From assembly GCF_020740795.1 (NCBI RefSeq), contig NC_067291.1:20428780-20492779 (forward strand): 64,000 nucleotides of DNA, given 5' to 3'. Both the position numbers and the translations under genes were made by a program. The stretch comes from Apus apus (lineage: Eukaryota; Chordata; Aves; Apodiformes; Apodidae). The notes under the pieces are model-generated. The model saw nothing but the letters and a program-made list of their open reading frames with translations. It did no database searches and was not told where the DNA came from. Below are positions 35,101 to 42,278 of this stretch, in pieces. Every line of letters begins with the position of its first letter. Within the stretch, counting starts at the first letter, position 1.

Positions 35101-38100
35101 ATGGTGGCTTCTCAGTGAAGGTGGTATCTGGTATTTAGGGCCATGGGCATATTCATTTTGGACAGACACTTGATGGTATCTGGGTGCTGGCTGCCCATGC
35201 AGAGCTGCCTTCCACTGGGGTGAGCCAGAAGAGGCACTGGGGGGATGGCCGGTCGAGGTACCCCCCAAGGAAGGGGCTTGGCCAGGGGCCATGGTGGGGC
35301 AGGGGCTACCAACAAGCCTGCTCCTGTCTCGCAGGAGGCCAGCTGCAAGAACCACCGCGTCAACCGGGTGGTGTTCCTGGGCAGCACGAAGCGGCTGCTG
35401 ACCACGGGGGTCTCACGCTGGAACACGCGGCAGATCGCGCTGTGGGACCAGGTGGGTGCCAGGACCCCCACTGCATCCCCACTGGGACCCCTGCTCTGCA
35501 CAAATGGCACAGAACCATGGACTGGATGGGGCAGCCACAGCTTCTCTGGGAAACCTGGGCCAGGGTCTCACCACCCTCACAGCACAGAATTTCTCCCTCA
35601 CATCTCAGCTCCAGCTCCCTCTTCCAGCTGGAAACCCTTCCCCCTTATCCCATCCCTCCCCGCCCTTGTCTCAAGCCCCTCCCCAGCTTTCCTGGAGCCC
35701 CTTCAGGCACTGGAAGATGCTGTAAGGTCTCACCAGATCCCTGTCTTCTCCAGGCTATTTATTTATTTTCTTGGTTAATAATGTGTTTTTTCCTCTTGTG
35801 CAGGAAGACCTGTCCATGCCCCTGATAGAGGAGGAGATCGATGGGCTCTCAGGTCTCCTCTTCCCTTTCTACGATGCTGACACACACATGCTGTACCTGG
35901 CTGGCAAGGTAGGGCTTTGGTTCCGTGATCTGCAGGCTGTCTCTGCCCAGGAGAGGTTATCCAGCCTCATGTTGGCCAAGCAATGAACTGTTCCTCTTGT
36001 GCTGGCTCCAGGGTGACGGCAACATTCGATACTACGAGATCGGCTCGGAAAAGCCCTACCTGAGTTACCTGATGGAGTTTCGCTCCCCAGCCCCCCAGAA
36101 AGGACTGGGTGAGGATGGCCAGGCTGCCCAGCCTGGGGCCTGTGGGGAGAGGGGGGAAGGAGTTTAATTAAAATGCTGCTTGGAACTGGGTTCGGCACGG
36201 GTTGGGCAGTGGCTGTGCTGGCTCTGGAGCATCTACACAGGGCAGGGTTCCCATGGCTGTGCTGTCCCTGTGGTGAGACAGTTGGGCTGTCACCCTTCCT
36301 GCTGGCACAGGCCTTTACCAGAGGACATCACTCTGTGGTTTATCCTGAAGTGAAGCTGCTCATCCCTTTCCTGGTGTCCCTGCAAACGCCCCTGTTGTGG
36401 CCCAGGTCTGTCCCCAGCATGATGGCAGGGATTCATTCAGCCAGGATCTGGGTGTCCTGATGGAGAGCAAGGATGTTTTGGGGTGCTGTGTGCTGGGGAG
36501 GCAGATGGGTGCCCATAGCTCCGGGGTTATGGTCAGTGTCTCCTCCACAGGGGTGATGCCGAAGCACGGGCTGGATGTGTCAGCCTGTGAGGTCTTTCGT
36601 TTCTACAAGCTCGTCACCCTCAAGGGGCTGATCGAGCCCATCTCCATGATCGTGCCGAGGAGGGTGAGTCCTTGGGGGTGGTGCCCGAGGGGGTGGAGAA
36701 GCCCCCACAGCTTTGCTGACCAGTCCCACCACCGAGTCTCTTTGCAGCAGTCTCAGACCTCCCCTTCGTTACGATTCCAAGGGGATTTTTACCCAAGGCT
36801 TAACAGGAATGTTTTGAGGCAACACACCTCTGCCTTGCTCCAGGCCTTGGTGCAATCGTGTGGTTCAAAATAGTGGTCCCTGGGGACAGAAAGCAAGGGC
36901 CTCATCTTGCCTGGGCTTTGAGGACTGTTTCTGATAAAATACATCTTGGAGCTGGAGCAGGAGCAGGGTTTGTTGTTTGCCTTCCCAGCACCATCGAGGC
37001 TGGATGCAAACCCAGAAGCAATTCCCAGAGCCTGTGCCCCAAGCACAGTGTGTCTCCTCTGACTTCATGGTGCAAACACCAGCTTGTTGCCAGCCCGGCT
37101 GGCTGGGGTGTCCCGTGCTGAAGCAGTGACCATTTGCAGCACCTTGTAATCCTGCTAAATTAAAACTAGGAGCTCAGACTGGGAGCAGGTTCACAGAAGT
37201 GGTTTTGTTTTGTGGGTTTTTGTTTTGTGGGTTTTTGTTTTTTCTTTCCCTGTGTTTTTTAGTCAGAAACGTACCAAGAGGACATTTACCCCATGACCCC
37301 GGGGACCGAGCCAGCCCTCACGCCTGATGAATGGCTGAGCGGGGTGAACAGAGGTAAAGCCACCAGGGTGGGTGACACCAGGCAGTGGGATGGGACCACG
37401 GCCCCCCTCCCCGACCCCTTCCTGTGCTCTGCCCCACTCAGATCCCATCCTGATGTCGCTGAAGGAGGGCTACAGGAGGACATCCAAGATTGTCTTCAAG
37501 GCACCGGTGAGGGAGAAGAAGAGCGTCGTGGTTAACGGCATCGACCTGCTGGAGAACGTGCCGCCCCGGACGGAGAACGAGGTAGGACAATGTGGGGACA
37601 AACCAAGGCCTGGGGACAGTCACTTGCTGGTGGGGACATTTTCTGGGTGCTTGGGAAGCCACCCCTTGGCAGGTCTCTGCTTGTGCTCCCAAGCTGAGGT
37701 GCCTTGGACACACGTTTCCCTGCAGCTCCCAGCATCCTGCTCCATGTTAACCACACAGCACCCAGAAGGAGCAGCACTGAGCTCCTGCATTTCTTCATTT
37801 TTATTAAAATCCTCCGGGAACAACTTAGGGTGGTGCTGGGGAAACATCAGCACTTGCTCCTGGAAAGAACTGGTTTTGCTGGAGCTGAGTTTGCAGAGAG
37901 CACGTGCAGGGTGTCCCCGAGCCAGAGGGTGCAGTCGGAAACCCGGCAGCGCGGCAGATGAAGTTGTGTTGCCAAAGCAGCCGAATTATGAAACGGCTCC
38001 AGGGGCTGGTGAGTGGCTGGTGTGGTCCCTCCAGCTCCTTCCTTCCCTTCCAGCTCCTTCGGATGTTCTTCCGACAGCAGGACGAGATCCGGCGGCTGAA

Positions 38101-38185
38101 GGACGAGCTCTCGCAGAAGGACATACGGATCCGGCAGCTACAGCTGGAGCTGAAGAACTTACGGAACAGCCCGAAGAATAATTAA
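4603..38185 (+). CDS. CORO2B: Coronin-2B gene, complete coding region in 12 exons
   Basis: Coronin-2B (ClipinC) is a cytoplasmic actin-binding WD40 protein, known mainly from neurons and linked to actin and focal-adhesion organisation. Twelve exons join with consistent phases into 480 codons, the usual family length. Residues about 6-100 form the coronin N-terminal region (SWRPQYRSSKFRNVYGKV, then NHFCAV). WD-type motifs follow (GHQGNVLDIKWNP, GHSRRVGLVEWHP, VLIWNLD, IALWDQ). The conserved coronin C-terminal extension includes FPFYDAD, GDGNIRYYE and LIEPISMIVPRR. The last 43 residues form a heptad-rich coiled coil (FFRQQDEIRRLKDEL). CORO2B rather than CORO2A is indicated by the MTVTK first exon, the short linker before the coiled coil and the ANP32A neighbour. 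The gene converges on ANP32A. Introns 1 and 2 are long, the rest short. No frameshift or missing exon is seen. Confidence 0.96.
7461..7648 (+). mobile_element. Degenerate CR1-like fragment (sense)
   Basis: The sequence ends GATGATCTCAAAGGTCTTTC and then AAGATTCTGTGATTCT, a diverged CR1 tail. The 5' part is poorly matched. Confidence 0.55.
9430..9740 (-). mobile_element. CR1 LINE fragment (antisense)
   Basis: It starts with GGAATCACAGACTGGTTTGG and extends through the CCCTTGTCAAAGGTCC region. Confidence 0.92.
10250..10360. repeat. 31-bp minisatellite, about 4 degenerate copies
   Basis: CTTTGGGGCTCCAT-type cores start at 10250, 10281, 10312 and 10343, exactly 31 bp apart; the spacer is variable. 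Confidence 0.8.
13371..13595 (-). mobile_element. CR1 LINE internal fragment (antisense)
   Basis: It holds the CR1 region upstream of the usual 3' tail (CCTTCAGGCACTGGAAGGTG, TTCTCCAGGCTGAAC, CAGAGCAGAGCTGCTCCAGC). The 3' tail is missing. Confidence 0.8.
15308..15375 (+). CDS. CORO2B: Candidate alternative CORO2B N-terminal exon in intron 1
   Basis: A 68-nt segment is bounded by a good acceptor (CCCTCTCTGCACAG, ending 15307) and a consensus donor (GTGAGT at 15376). From an ATG at 15325 it encodes MRDLHKSSVLGSKHSSL and ends in phase 0, matching the start of exon 2, so a 17-residue replacement N-terminus would join MSWRPQ. If spliced after exon 1, the MTVTK frame would stop after 11 codons at a TGA overlapping this ATG (ATGA). 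Non-repetitive sequence surrounds it. I cannot show that it is transcribed, and I do not firmly recall an orthologous isoform. Confidence 0.45.
16174..16425. repeat. Two-copy tandem repeat of about 124 bp
   Basis: Both units share GGGAAGGGGTTTA, GGCTCCTACATC, CCAGTG, ATCAGGACCAGAGCA and GTGCTCACCCCAC, in the same order. Confidence 0.85.
17305..17350. repeat. GT, G and C tract
   Basis: (GT)7 is followed by a run of about 13 G, then a C run at 17341. It is low complexity in CORO2B intron 1. Confidence 0.85.
18175..18447 (-). mobile_element. CR1 LINE fragment (antisense)
   Basis: TCATAGACTGAGACTGGTTT leads through the full 3' tail to CTTCCAGCTTGAAACCC. Confidence 0.92.
21193..21418 (+). mobile_element. 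CR1 LINE fragment (sense)
   Basis: It runs from ATTGGGAATGATTTCTTCC to the tail CCATGATTCTATGACTCT. It is more diverged than its neighbours. Confidence 0.85.
21490..21632 (+). mobile_element. CR1 LINE fragment (sense)
   Basis: It covers AGTGTTGAAGGCCAGGCTGG to CTCTTCCAACCCCAGCCAGG, 5'-truncated, and lies 70 bp after another sense fragment. Confidence 0.85.
22070..22270 (+). CDS. CORO2B: CORO2B exon 2 (residues 6-72)
   Basis: The acceptor is CAG at 22067-22069 and the donor GTGAGG starts at 22271; 67 codons, phase 0 to 0. The exon starts MSWRPQYRSSKF and ends VIPLEQ, the N-terminal coronin signature. It contains the conserved HCFDGIPITKNVHDNHFCAV block. Met6 has A at -3 after splicing to exon 1, a stronger start context than Met1. 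Confidence 0.96.
22349..22623 (+). mobile_element. CR1 LINE fragment (sense), just after CORO2B exon 2
   Basis: It runs from GAGGGACAGGACAAGGGGG to GTCTCAGTCTGTCATTCT and begins about 80 bp after the exon 2 donor. Confidence 0.92.
22700..22879 (+). mobile_element. CR1 LINE fragment (sense)
   Basis: It carries TAGATGTGGTGCTGAGGGAC and ends CAATTCAATGATCCTACGA. It is the same subfamily type as the fragment at 1997. Confidence 0.88.
26938..27108 (-). mobile_element. CR1 LINE fragment (antisense)
   Basis: It starts with CATAGAATCATGACATT and ends at CCTGGGCAGCCTG. Confidence 0.9.
27948..28050 (+). mobile_element. Short CR1 LINE fragment (sense)
   Basis: Only the last 100 bp are present: GGGCTAGTGGGAGGAGTCCC to CTAGGATTACATGATGATT. 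Confidence 0.8.
28330..28541 (+). mobile_element. CR1 LINE fragment (sense)
   Basis: It runs from AACTCTTTGCTGTGAGGGTG to CAGTCTGGGATTCTCTA. Confidence 0.92.
30110..30539 (+). mobile_element. CR1 LINE fragment (sense), longest in window
   Basis: About 430 bp runs from CATCCCAGGGCTGGAGCAGC, through the GGCTCCAGGGAGACCTGAGA region, to AGCCTGGAATTCTATAG. It is well preserved. Confidence 0.93.
31344..31460 (+). CDS. CORO2B: CORO2B exon 3 (residues 73-111)
   Basis: The acceptor is TTGCAG and the donor GTGAGC; 39 codons, phase 0 to 0. It encodes TGRIEPNYPKVCGHQGNVLD and then IKWNPF and IASCSEDTS, the first clear WD40 blade. A degenerate CR1 3' end begins about 45 bp after the donor. Confidence 0.96.
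31505..31577 (+). mobile_element. Degenerate CR1-like 3' end (sense)
   Basis: GGCGTGGGACTAGATCATCT is followed by TCCTTCCAACCCCTACCATG and GGAATTCTGTGG, the tail of an older CR1 subfamily, about 45 bp after the CORO2B exon 3 donor. Confidence 0.7.
33379..33632 (-). mobile_element. CR1 LINE fragment (antisense)
   Basis: It starts with ATCATGGAATCAGGGAATGG and ends CCCTTCCCCCTCATCCTGTC. A small deletion has removed the CATCCAGTCCCAACCC segment. Confidence 0.92.
33876..34025 (+). CDS. CORO2B: CORO2B exon 4 (residues 112-161)
   Basis: The acceptor is TTCCACAG and the donor GTGAGC; 50 codons, phase 0 to 0. It encodes VRIWEIPEGGLKRNMTEAV, then GHSRRVGLVEWHPTTNNILF and SAGYDYK: the end of one WD blade and most of the next. 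Confidence 0.96.
34392..34605 (-). mobile_element. CR1 LINE fragment (antisense) abutting CORO2B exon 5
   Basis: It starts with AGAATCATGGAATCCCAGAC and runs to CAGCAAAGAATGTCTCC. Its 5'-truncated end is about 12 nt before exon 5. Confidence 0.92.
34618..34782 (+). CDS. CORO2B: CORO2B exon 5 (residues 162-216)
   Basis: The acceptor is TTTCCTGCAG and the donor GTGCGG; 55 codons, phase 0 to 0. It encodes VLIWNLDIGEPVKMIDCHTD, then MSFNTDGSLLATTCKDKKLR and ends GRVLQ. An antisense CR1 fragment runs to within roughly 12 nt of the exon, so CR1 sequence overlaps the likely branch-point region. Confidence 0.96.
35335..35451 (+). CDS. CORO2B: CORO2B exon 6 (residues 217-255)
   Basis: The acceptor is TCTCGCAG and the donor GTGGGT; 39 codons, phase 0 to 0. 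It encodes EASCKNHRVNRVVFLGSTKR and then LLTTGVSRWNTRQIALWDQ, ending in a WD dipeptide blade. Confidence 0.96.
35522..35757 (-). mobile_element. CR1 LINE fragment (antisense) before CORO2B exon 7
   Basis: GGATGGGGCAGCCACAGCTT leads through CTTTCCTGGAGCCCCTTCAG to TCTTCTCCAGGCT. The 3' terminal portion is absent. Confidence 0.88.
35804..35908 (+). CDS. CORO2B: CORO2B exon 7 (residues 256-290)
   Basis: The acceptor is TTGTGCAG and the donor GTAGGG; 35 codons, phase 0 to 0. It encodes EDLSMPLIEEEIDGLSGLLF followed by PFYDADTHMLYLAGK. An antisense CR1 fragment ends about 47 bp upstream. Confidence 0.96.
36012..36108 (+). CDS. CORO2B: CORO2B exon 8
   Basis: The acceptor is CTCCAG and the donor GTGAGG; 32 codons plus one base. 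It encodes GDGNIRYYEIGSEKPYLSYL and then MEFRSPAPQKGL, part of the coronin C-terminal extension. The final G joins GG of exon 9 to make a glycine codon. Confidence 0.95.
36551..36663 (+). CDS. CORO2B: CORO2B exon 9
   Basis: The acceptor is CTCCACAG and the donor GTGAGT; two bases complete a glycine codon, then 37 codons. It encodes VMPKHGLDVSACEVFRFYKL and ends LIEPISMIVPRR, one of the most conserved blocks of type I/II coronins. Confidence 0.95.
37202..37260 (+). repeat. CORO2B: T/G-rich tandem repeat before CORO2B exon 10
   Basis: TTTTGTTTTGTGGGTTT-like units repeat about 2.5 times and pass into TTTCTTTCCCTGTGTTTTTT, forming the long polypyrimidine tract of the exon 10 acceptor. Confidence 0.8.
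37263..37353 (+). CDS. CORO2B: CORO2B exon 10
   Basis: The acceptor is TTTTTTAG and the donor GTAAAG; 30 codons plus one base. It encodes SETYQEDIYPMTPGTEPALT and then PDEWLSGVNR. A T/G-rich tandem repeat forms the region before the acceptor. The following intron is only 88 bp. Confidence 0.95.
37442..37581 (+). CDS. CORO2B: CORO2B exon 11
   Basis: The acceptor is CACTCAG and the donor GTAGGA; two bases complete an Asp codon, then 46 codons. It encodes PILMSLKEGYRRTSKIVFKA and ends GIDLLENVPPRTENE, the linker before the coiled coil. The linker is short, as in CORO2B, and lacks the longer insert typical of CORO2A. Confidence 0.95.
38054..38185 (+). CDS. CORO2B: CORO2B exon 12, coiled coil and stop
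   Basis: The acceptor is CTTCCAG at 38047-38053; 43 codons, then TAA at 38183-38185. It encodes LLRMFFRQQDEIRRLKDELS and then QKDIRIRQLQLELKNLRNSP KNN. The heptad pattern of L/I/F with charged residues matches the short C-terminal coiled coil through which coronins oligomerise. Confidence 0.96.
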   Translation, partial: LLRMFFRQQDEIRRLKDELSQKDIRIRQLQLELKNLRNSPKNN

Positions 38186-38204
38186 CTTCCAGGGACGTTT
38201 TATA

Positions 38205-38210
38205 AATAAA
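38205..38210 (+). terminator. CORO2B: Proximal CORO2B polyadenylation signal (AATAAA)
   Basis: AATAAA lies 20 nt after the stop codon, followed by CTTTCTTTGTTTATACTTGC, a T/GT-rich downstream region. Use would give an almost absent 3' UTR. Confidence 0.5.
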
Positions 38211-39161
38211 CTTTCTTTGTTTATACTTGCTCTTCAAATTTATTGTATCCACTTACACAGAATATTGAGCCAGAAGTCAAGTGACCTGCCAAGAGCCCGC
38301 TCGCTAACTGGAACTGCGTCCTCCTCGGCTTGTCCAGCACTAACACCACCAGACCCCAGAGGCAGCTGGAGCCGTGTCCCTTCCGTCAGGATTTCCCAGC
38401 ACAGGAGGAGCTGAGGTGGTGGTGGCCAATCCCAGGGACAGCGTGATGCTTCCTTGCTATTCTCTTTTTTTGTTTTCCTATGCAAAAAACAACCCAACAA
38501 ACACACCCGCGTGTCAGCGGGTGCAGAACTGGACGTGGGGCGTGGGAAGGGCTGAATCCACAAAACCTGCTGCTGCCATGGTGGGAACCTGGGACCCTTC
38601 CCCTGCTGCTGGGGTGGTGACTGTGGCACAACCAGGCTTTGGCTGGAGCAGCCTGTGTGTCCCCAGGCTACAGCCTGGAGAAGGGAGTTGCTCCACGTGT
38701 CCATGCATCCCTCCGAGAGCACCTACATCCTTGAACTGAAAAAAAGGGGCTGGGTTTCCTAACCCGAGGGGGATATTTACTCCCTCTGCATCTGCATAGT
38801 GGGACTTGGCCACCTCTGTGTTGCTGGGACATGGGGAGGAGGAGGATGTCACTTGGCTGGCCCCGACGGTCCCCGGGCAGACCTACCCCATGGGATGGAC
38901 CTGGTGGGGACACGCTGGCATCAGCACGTGTGCAGCCAAGGGGGGTGTGTGGATTAGGTCTGTAGCACAGGGAACGACACCAAATACTGCTGGTTTACTA
39001 GAGATATAATATATATTTTAACTACAGCAGCAGCTGAACTGCCCAGCACCGCCCGTGAGACAGTTTCTCCTCTCTGTTGGTTGACCTTGTGCCCTGCTCC
39101 TGCCGTTATGATCCATGTGCTGTCATTGCCTATTATTTATGCTACCACAGAATAGTGATGA

Positions 39162-39167
39162 AATAAA
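39162..39167 (+). terminator. CORO2B: Distal CORO2B polyadenylation signal (AATAAA)
   Basis: AATAAA within GATGAAATAAAATGTTTTC is about 980 nt after the stop, and CR1 sequence begins about 120 bp beyond. It is the likely main 3' end. Confidence 0.6.
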
Positions 39168-39289
39168 ATGTTTTCAAGATACCCAAACCTTGCCCACTCC
39201 TTCCTTTCTCTGGGGTTGTGTGGTCAGAGCTCCCTGGAGGTACTGTGCTCTCTGGAGGCACATCCCTGAGTGGGGAAAGCAGCCAAGGA

Positions 39290-39772
39290 TGAATCATAAA
39301 ATGGCTTGGGGTGGAAAGGACCTTTAAAGGTCACCTAGTCCAACCCCTCCTGCAGTGAGCAGGGACATCTTTGCCCAGAGAAGCTGTGGCTGCCCCATCC
39401 CTGGCAGTGTTGAAGGGCAGGTTGGATGGGGCTTGGAGCAACCTGGGCTGGTGGGAGGTGTCCCTGCCCATGGCAGGGGGGCTGGGAATGGATAAGGTTA
39501 AAGGTCCTTTCCCAACCAAACCAGTCTGTGGTTTTGTGATCTTCAACTAGACCAGGTTGCTCAGCACTATGTCCAACCTGACCCTGCATGTTTCCAGGGA
39601 TGAGGCGGCCACCACTTCTCTGGCCAACCTGTACCACTGTCTCTCAACCTTCATCATAAAACATTTCTTGTTACATCCAAGTCTGGCTCTCCCCTCTTTT
39701 AGTTTAAAACCATCACCCCCTGTCCTATCCCAACAGGCCCTACTAAGAAGTCTGTCTCCATCTTCTAAACCT
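39290..39772 (-). mobile_element. Older antisense CR1, split by a younger insertion
   Basis: The left part (39290-39372) begins TGAATCATAAAATGGCTTGG and ends GGGACATCTTT. The right part (39541-39772) resumes CTTCAACTAGACCAGGTTGC and runs to CTGTCTCCATCTTC. The parts are contiguous in the CR1 consensus and are interrupted by a sense CR1 at 39373-39540. Confidence 0.85.
39373..39540 (+). mobile_element. Younger sense CR1 nested in an older CR1
   Basis: It runs from CCCAGAGAAGCTGTGGCTGC to CCAGTCTGTGGTTTTGTGAT. ATCTT occurs at both borders (39367-39371 and 39539-39543), a possible 5-bp target duplication. Confidence 0.85.
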
Positions 39773-42019
39773 TCTGTGCTGAGAGCAGCCCTAAATTCAC
39801 AGCTAAAACACAGTGGTTCTGTGGCTGTCCCAAGCAAAGAGTTGGTGTGAGGGATGTTGAGATGGAAACAGAGCTTTAAGTTCCATTTCCTTCATTTTCT
39901 GGGGCTGAGGAACGTGTTCTCTTTTGGTGTCAGGACTCGAGGAGCTTCTTGGGTTTATCATGGCTGGTTCTTGGAAGGACAAACCCCCTTTTGAAGCCAT
40001 TCTCAGGTGCCTGGTGCTGCGCAGAGGAGACAAGGGCCTGGCTGAGGTGATTTGTGTTTTCTGGCCTTGTGCAAAAGGCACATGTTGGGACTGACTCCCT
40101 GGAATTATCTCTGCTGAGGGAAGAGACAAGGCTTCTCCAAACCCCCTGAATCGATGCAAAGTGAGCCCAATTACAGCTGCGGGGGGTGGTGATTAATGAG
40201 CCAATTAGCATATCTGCAAACATCAGCAGGAAGCCAGCAGGGGCTGCGGTTGAGGGGGACGTCTGGGGGCTGGGAGGGGACGGATGCAGGATGTGGCCCC
40301 ACGGGGTGGCTCTGGGCTGCAGCATCCAGCATCCATCTGTGCAGCATCCTCACTGGGCTCCCAACATGTTTGGGATTTGCCAAAACATCTCCATCCCAAG
40401 CTGCAGCTGTGCCATTTCCAGGGCAAACCCTTCCCGAGGATCTTACTGCTCCTCTTCTTGCACCTTTTCTCCCCAACTCCCCTCTCCTGGGAACAGCTGG
40501 AGTTTTCCCAACATTTCATCCTGCACCATCTGGGTTTATTTAAAGCAGAAGGGCCCGTTTTTGGGGGGTACTCGATCCATCTAATTCTAGCTCTTAATTC
40601 CCTGCTCTGAACTCCCCCCATTCATGGGAATGGTGTGACCTGCTCCTGCACAGCCCCACGTCCCTGCCCTCGGCTCTCCACGAGCCTGTGGTGCTGTGCT
40701 GGGTTTTTTTTTTTTAAGATGCTTCTGGGCAGCTTGTAGGATTTTCCAGACCAATGAGCCTGTAACCTCCCAGCTTCTTTCCCTCATCCTCCTCCCAGAC
40801 AAACATTACAGCATCTTTAATGCCAACCAGCTGCTCCCTGCTCCTTGCTCTCCAGGACCCCTCTAGCAACTTCATCCAGCCTTATTTAGATTCACAAACA
40901 TCTCCTTTATCTGCAGCATTTCCCAAGTTTTCCCTTTCCAAACCCAGGCTGAGGTCTCACCCCTCCTGTGAGATTTTTTGCCATTACCTCTCCGCAGCAG
41001 CTGACCTCTTCAGGGATAACAGGTTTTAAGGAAAAAAAAAAAAGAAAAGGCTTAAGGATCTCAGCTGTCCCCAGCAGCCAGTCCCTGCCTTCTTCCAGCA
41101 GGGCCATGGGGTGATTTCTTTCCATCTTTGTTTTTCCTCTCCATATTAATGCTGTCCCTCTGTGCTCATCCTTATCAACCTGACCTACTTTCTGCTTCCT
41201 GGAGGTTTTGCTTTGTTTGAGGCTTGGCCTCCTCATCTGCTTCCTAGCTGCAGGATCATGGTTACTCCTCCATTTTCCCAACACTTTTTTAGTGCCTGCT
41301 CGGAAAGATTTCTGGTGATTGAACCCCACTACCCTGAATTGATAGATGAAGGTACAAGAACTGGTGTTTGAAATCTAAAATTAAGCCAAGGCAGAGAAGA
41401 AGCCACAGTGTTTAATTCAATGGGAGTTTCCTATCAATTTGCTGAGGATGATGCTGGTCCCTCCTCACAGGGAAACACCCCAGTGCCTGCCCCACTGCCT
41501 GAACAGCACTGAAAAATGGCAGTAAAATGAGAAATTACAGCAAAAATGTCAGGTTTGGGGCAAGGTCTGGTGGTGTTCACTCCCGGGGGTGAAACACTCA
41601 CCTAGTGCTGCCACTTCCCTTCTCCAGGAATTTTTGGCAAGTGCCAAGTAGGATGGAAAATTAAAACCTCCCAACTGTGAAAGTCTTCCCAGAAATTATT
41701 CCCTGTTTTTTTGTTAGGTCTGGGCAGAAGGAGAAACAACGAGCAGTGAGACCAAGAAGCTGAGAGTGGCAAAGTCACACGGTGACATTACCTGGAGCAA
41801 GTGACAAGTGCCCAGCCAAGCAGGACACACACTGGGAGAAGCCCCAGCAAGAGCCAATGGGAGATGTGGAGGCAGGAAGACCCTGTTCAGGTTTTACAGC
41901 AGCTCCCCAACCACAGCCACACATCCACTGACTCCTGCCTTGTGCTAACTCCCTGACAGCATTAATGTCCCCCACACCCCCCCAACCCCTTGCCCAGGGC
42001 AGGAACCAAAGGAGCTGCT

Positions 42020-42278
42020 GAATCACAGAATTATGGAATAGTTTGGGTGAGAAGAGATCTTAAAGACCAGCCAGTTCCCATCCCCTGCCCTGGGCAGGGA
42101 CACCTCCCACCAGCCCAGGTTGCTCCAAGCCCCATCCAACCTGCCCTTCAACACTGCCAGGGATGGGGCAGCCACAGCTTCTCTGGGCAGCCTGGGCCAG
42201 GCTCTCACCACCCTCACAGCAAAGAATTTCTTCCCAATGTCTAACCTCAGTCTCCCCTCTTCCAATTTAAAACTATTT
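42020..42278 (-). mobile_element. CR1 LINE fragment (antisense)
   Basis: It starts with GAATCACAGAATTATGGAAT and ends CTCTTCCAATTTAAAACTA. Confidence 0.92.

Larger units (their letters stand above)
38186..39185 (+). other. CORO2B: CORO2B 3' untranslated region
   Basis: About 1 kb of non-repetitive sequence follows the stop, up to an AATAAA and a cleavage region. A much earlier AATAAA lies only about 20 nt after the stop. The sequence from 38990 (ATATAATATATATTTTAACT) to the signal is AT-rich and could hold conserved control elements. The end point is inferred. Confidence 0.65.

Noticed and set aside
37900-38008. Possible extra exon before a GTGAGTGG string in CORO2B intron 11
   Set aside because: The donor-like motif has no convincing in-frame exon, and exon 11 to 12 already joins perfectly in phase.
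38035-38053. Upstream acceptor AG for CORO2B exon 12
   Set aside because: CCAGCTCCTTC is repeated 19 nt apart. Using the first AG adds 19 nt and breaks the frame; only the second joins E-LLRMFF.
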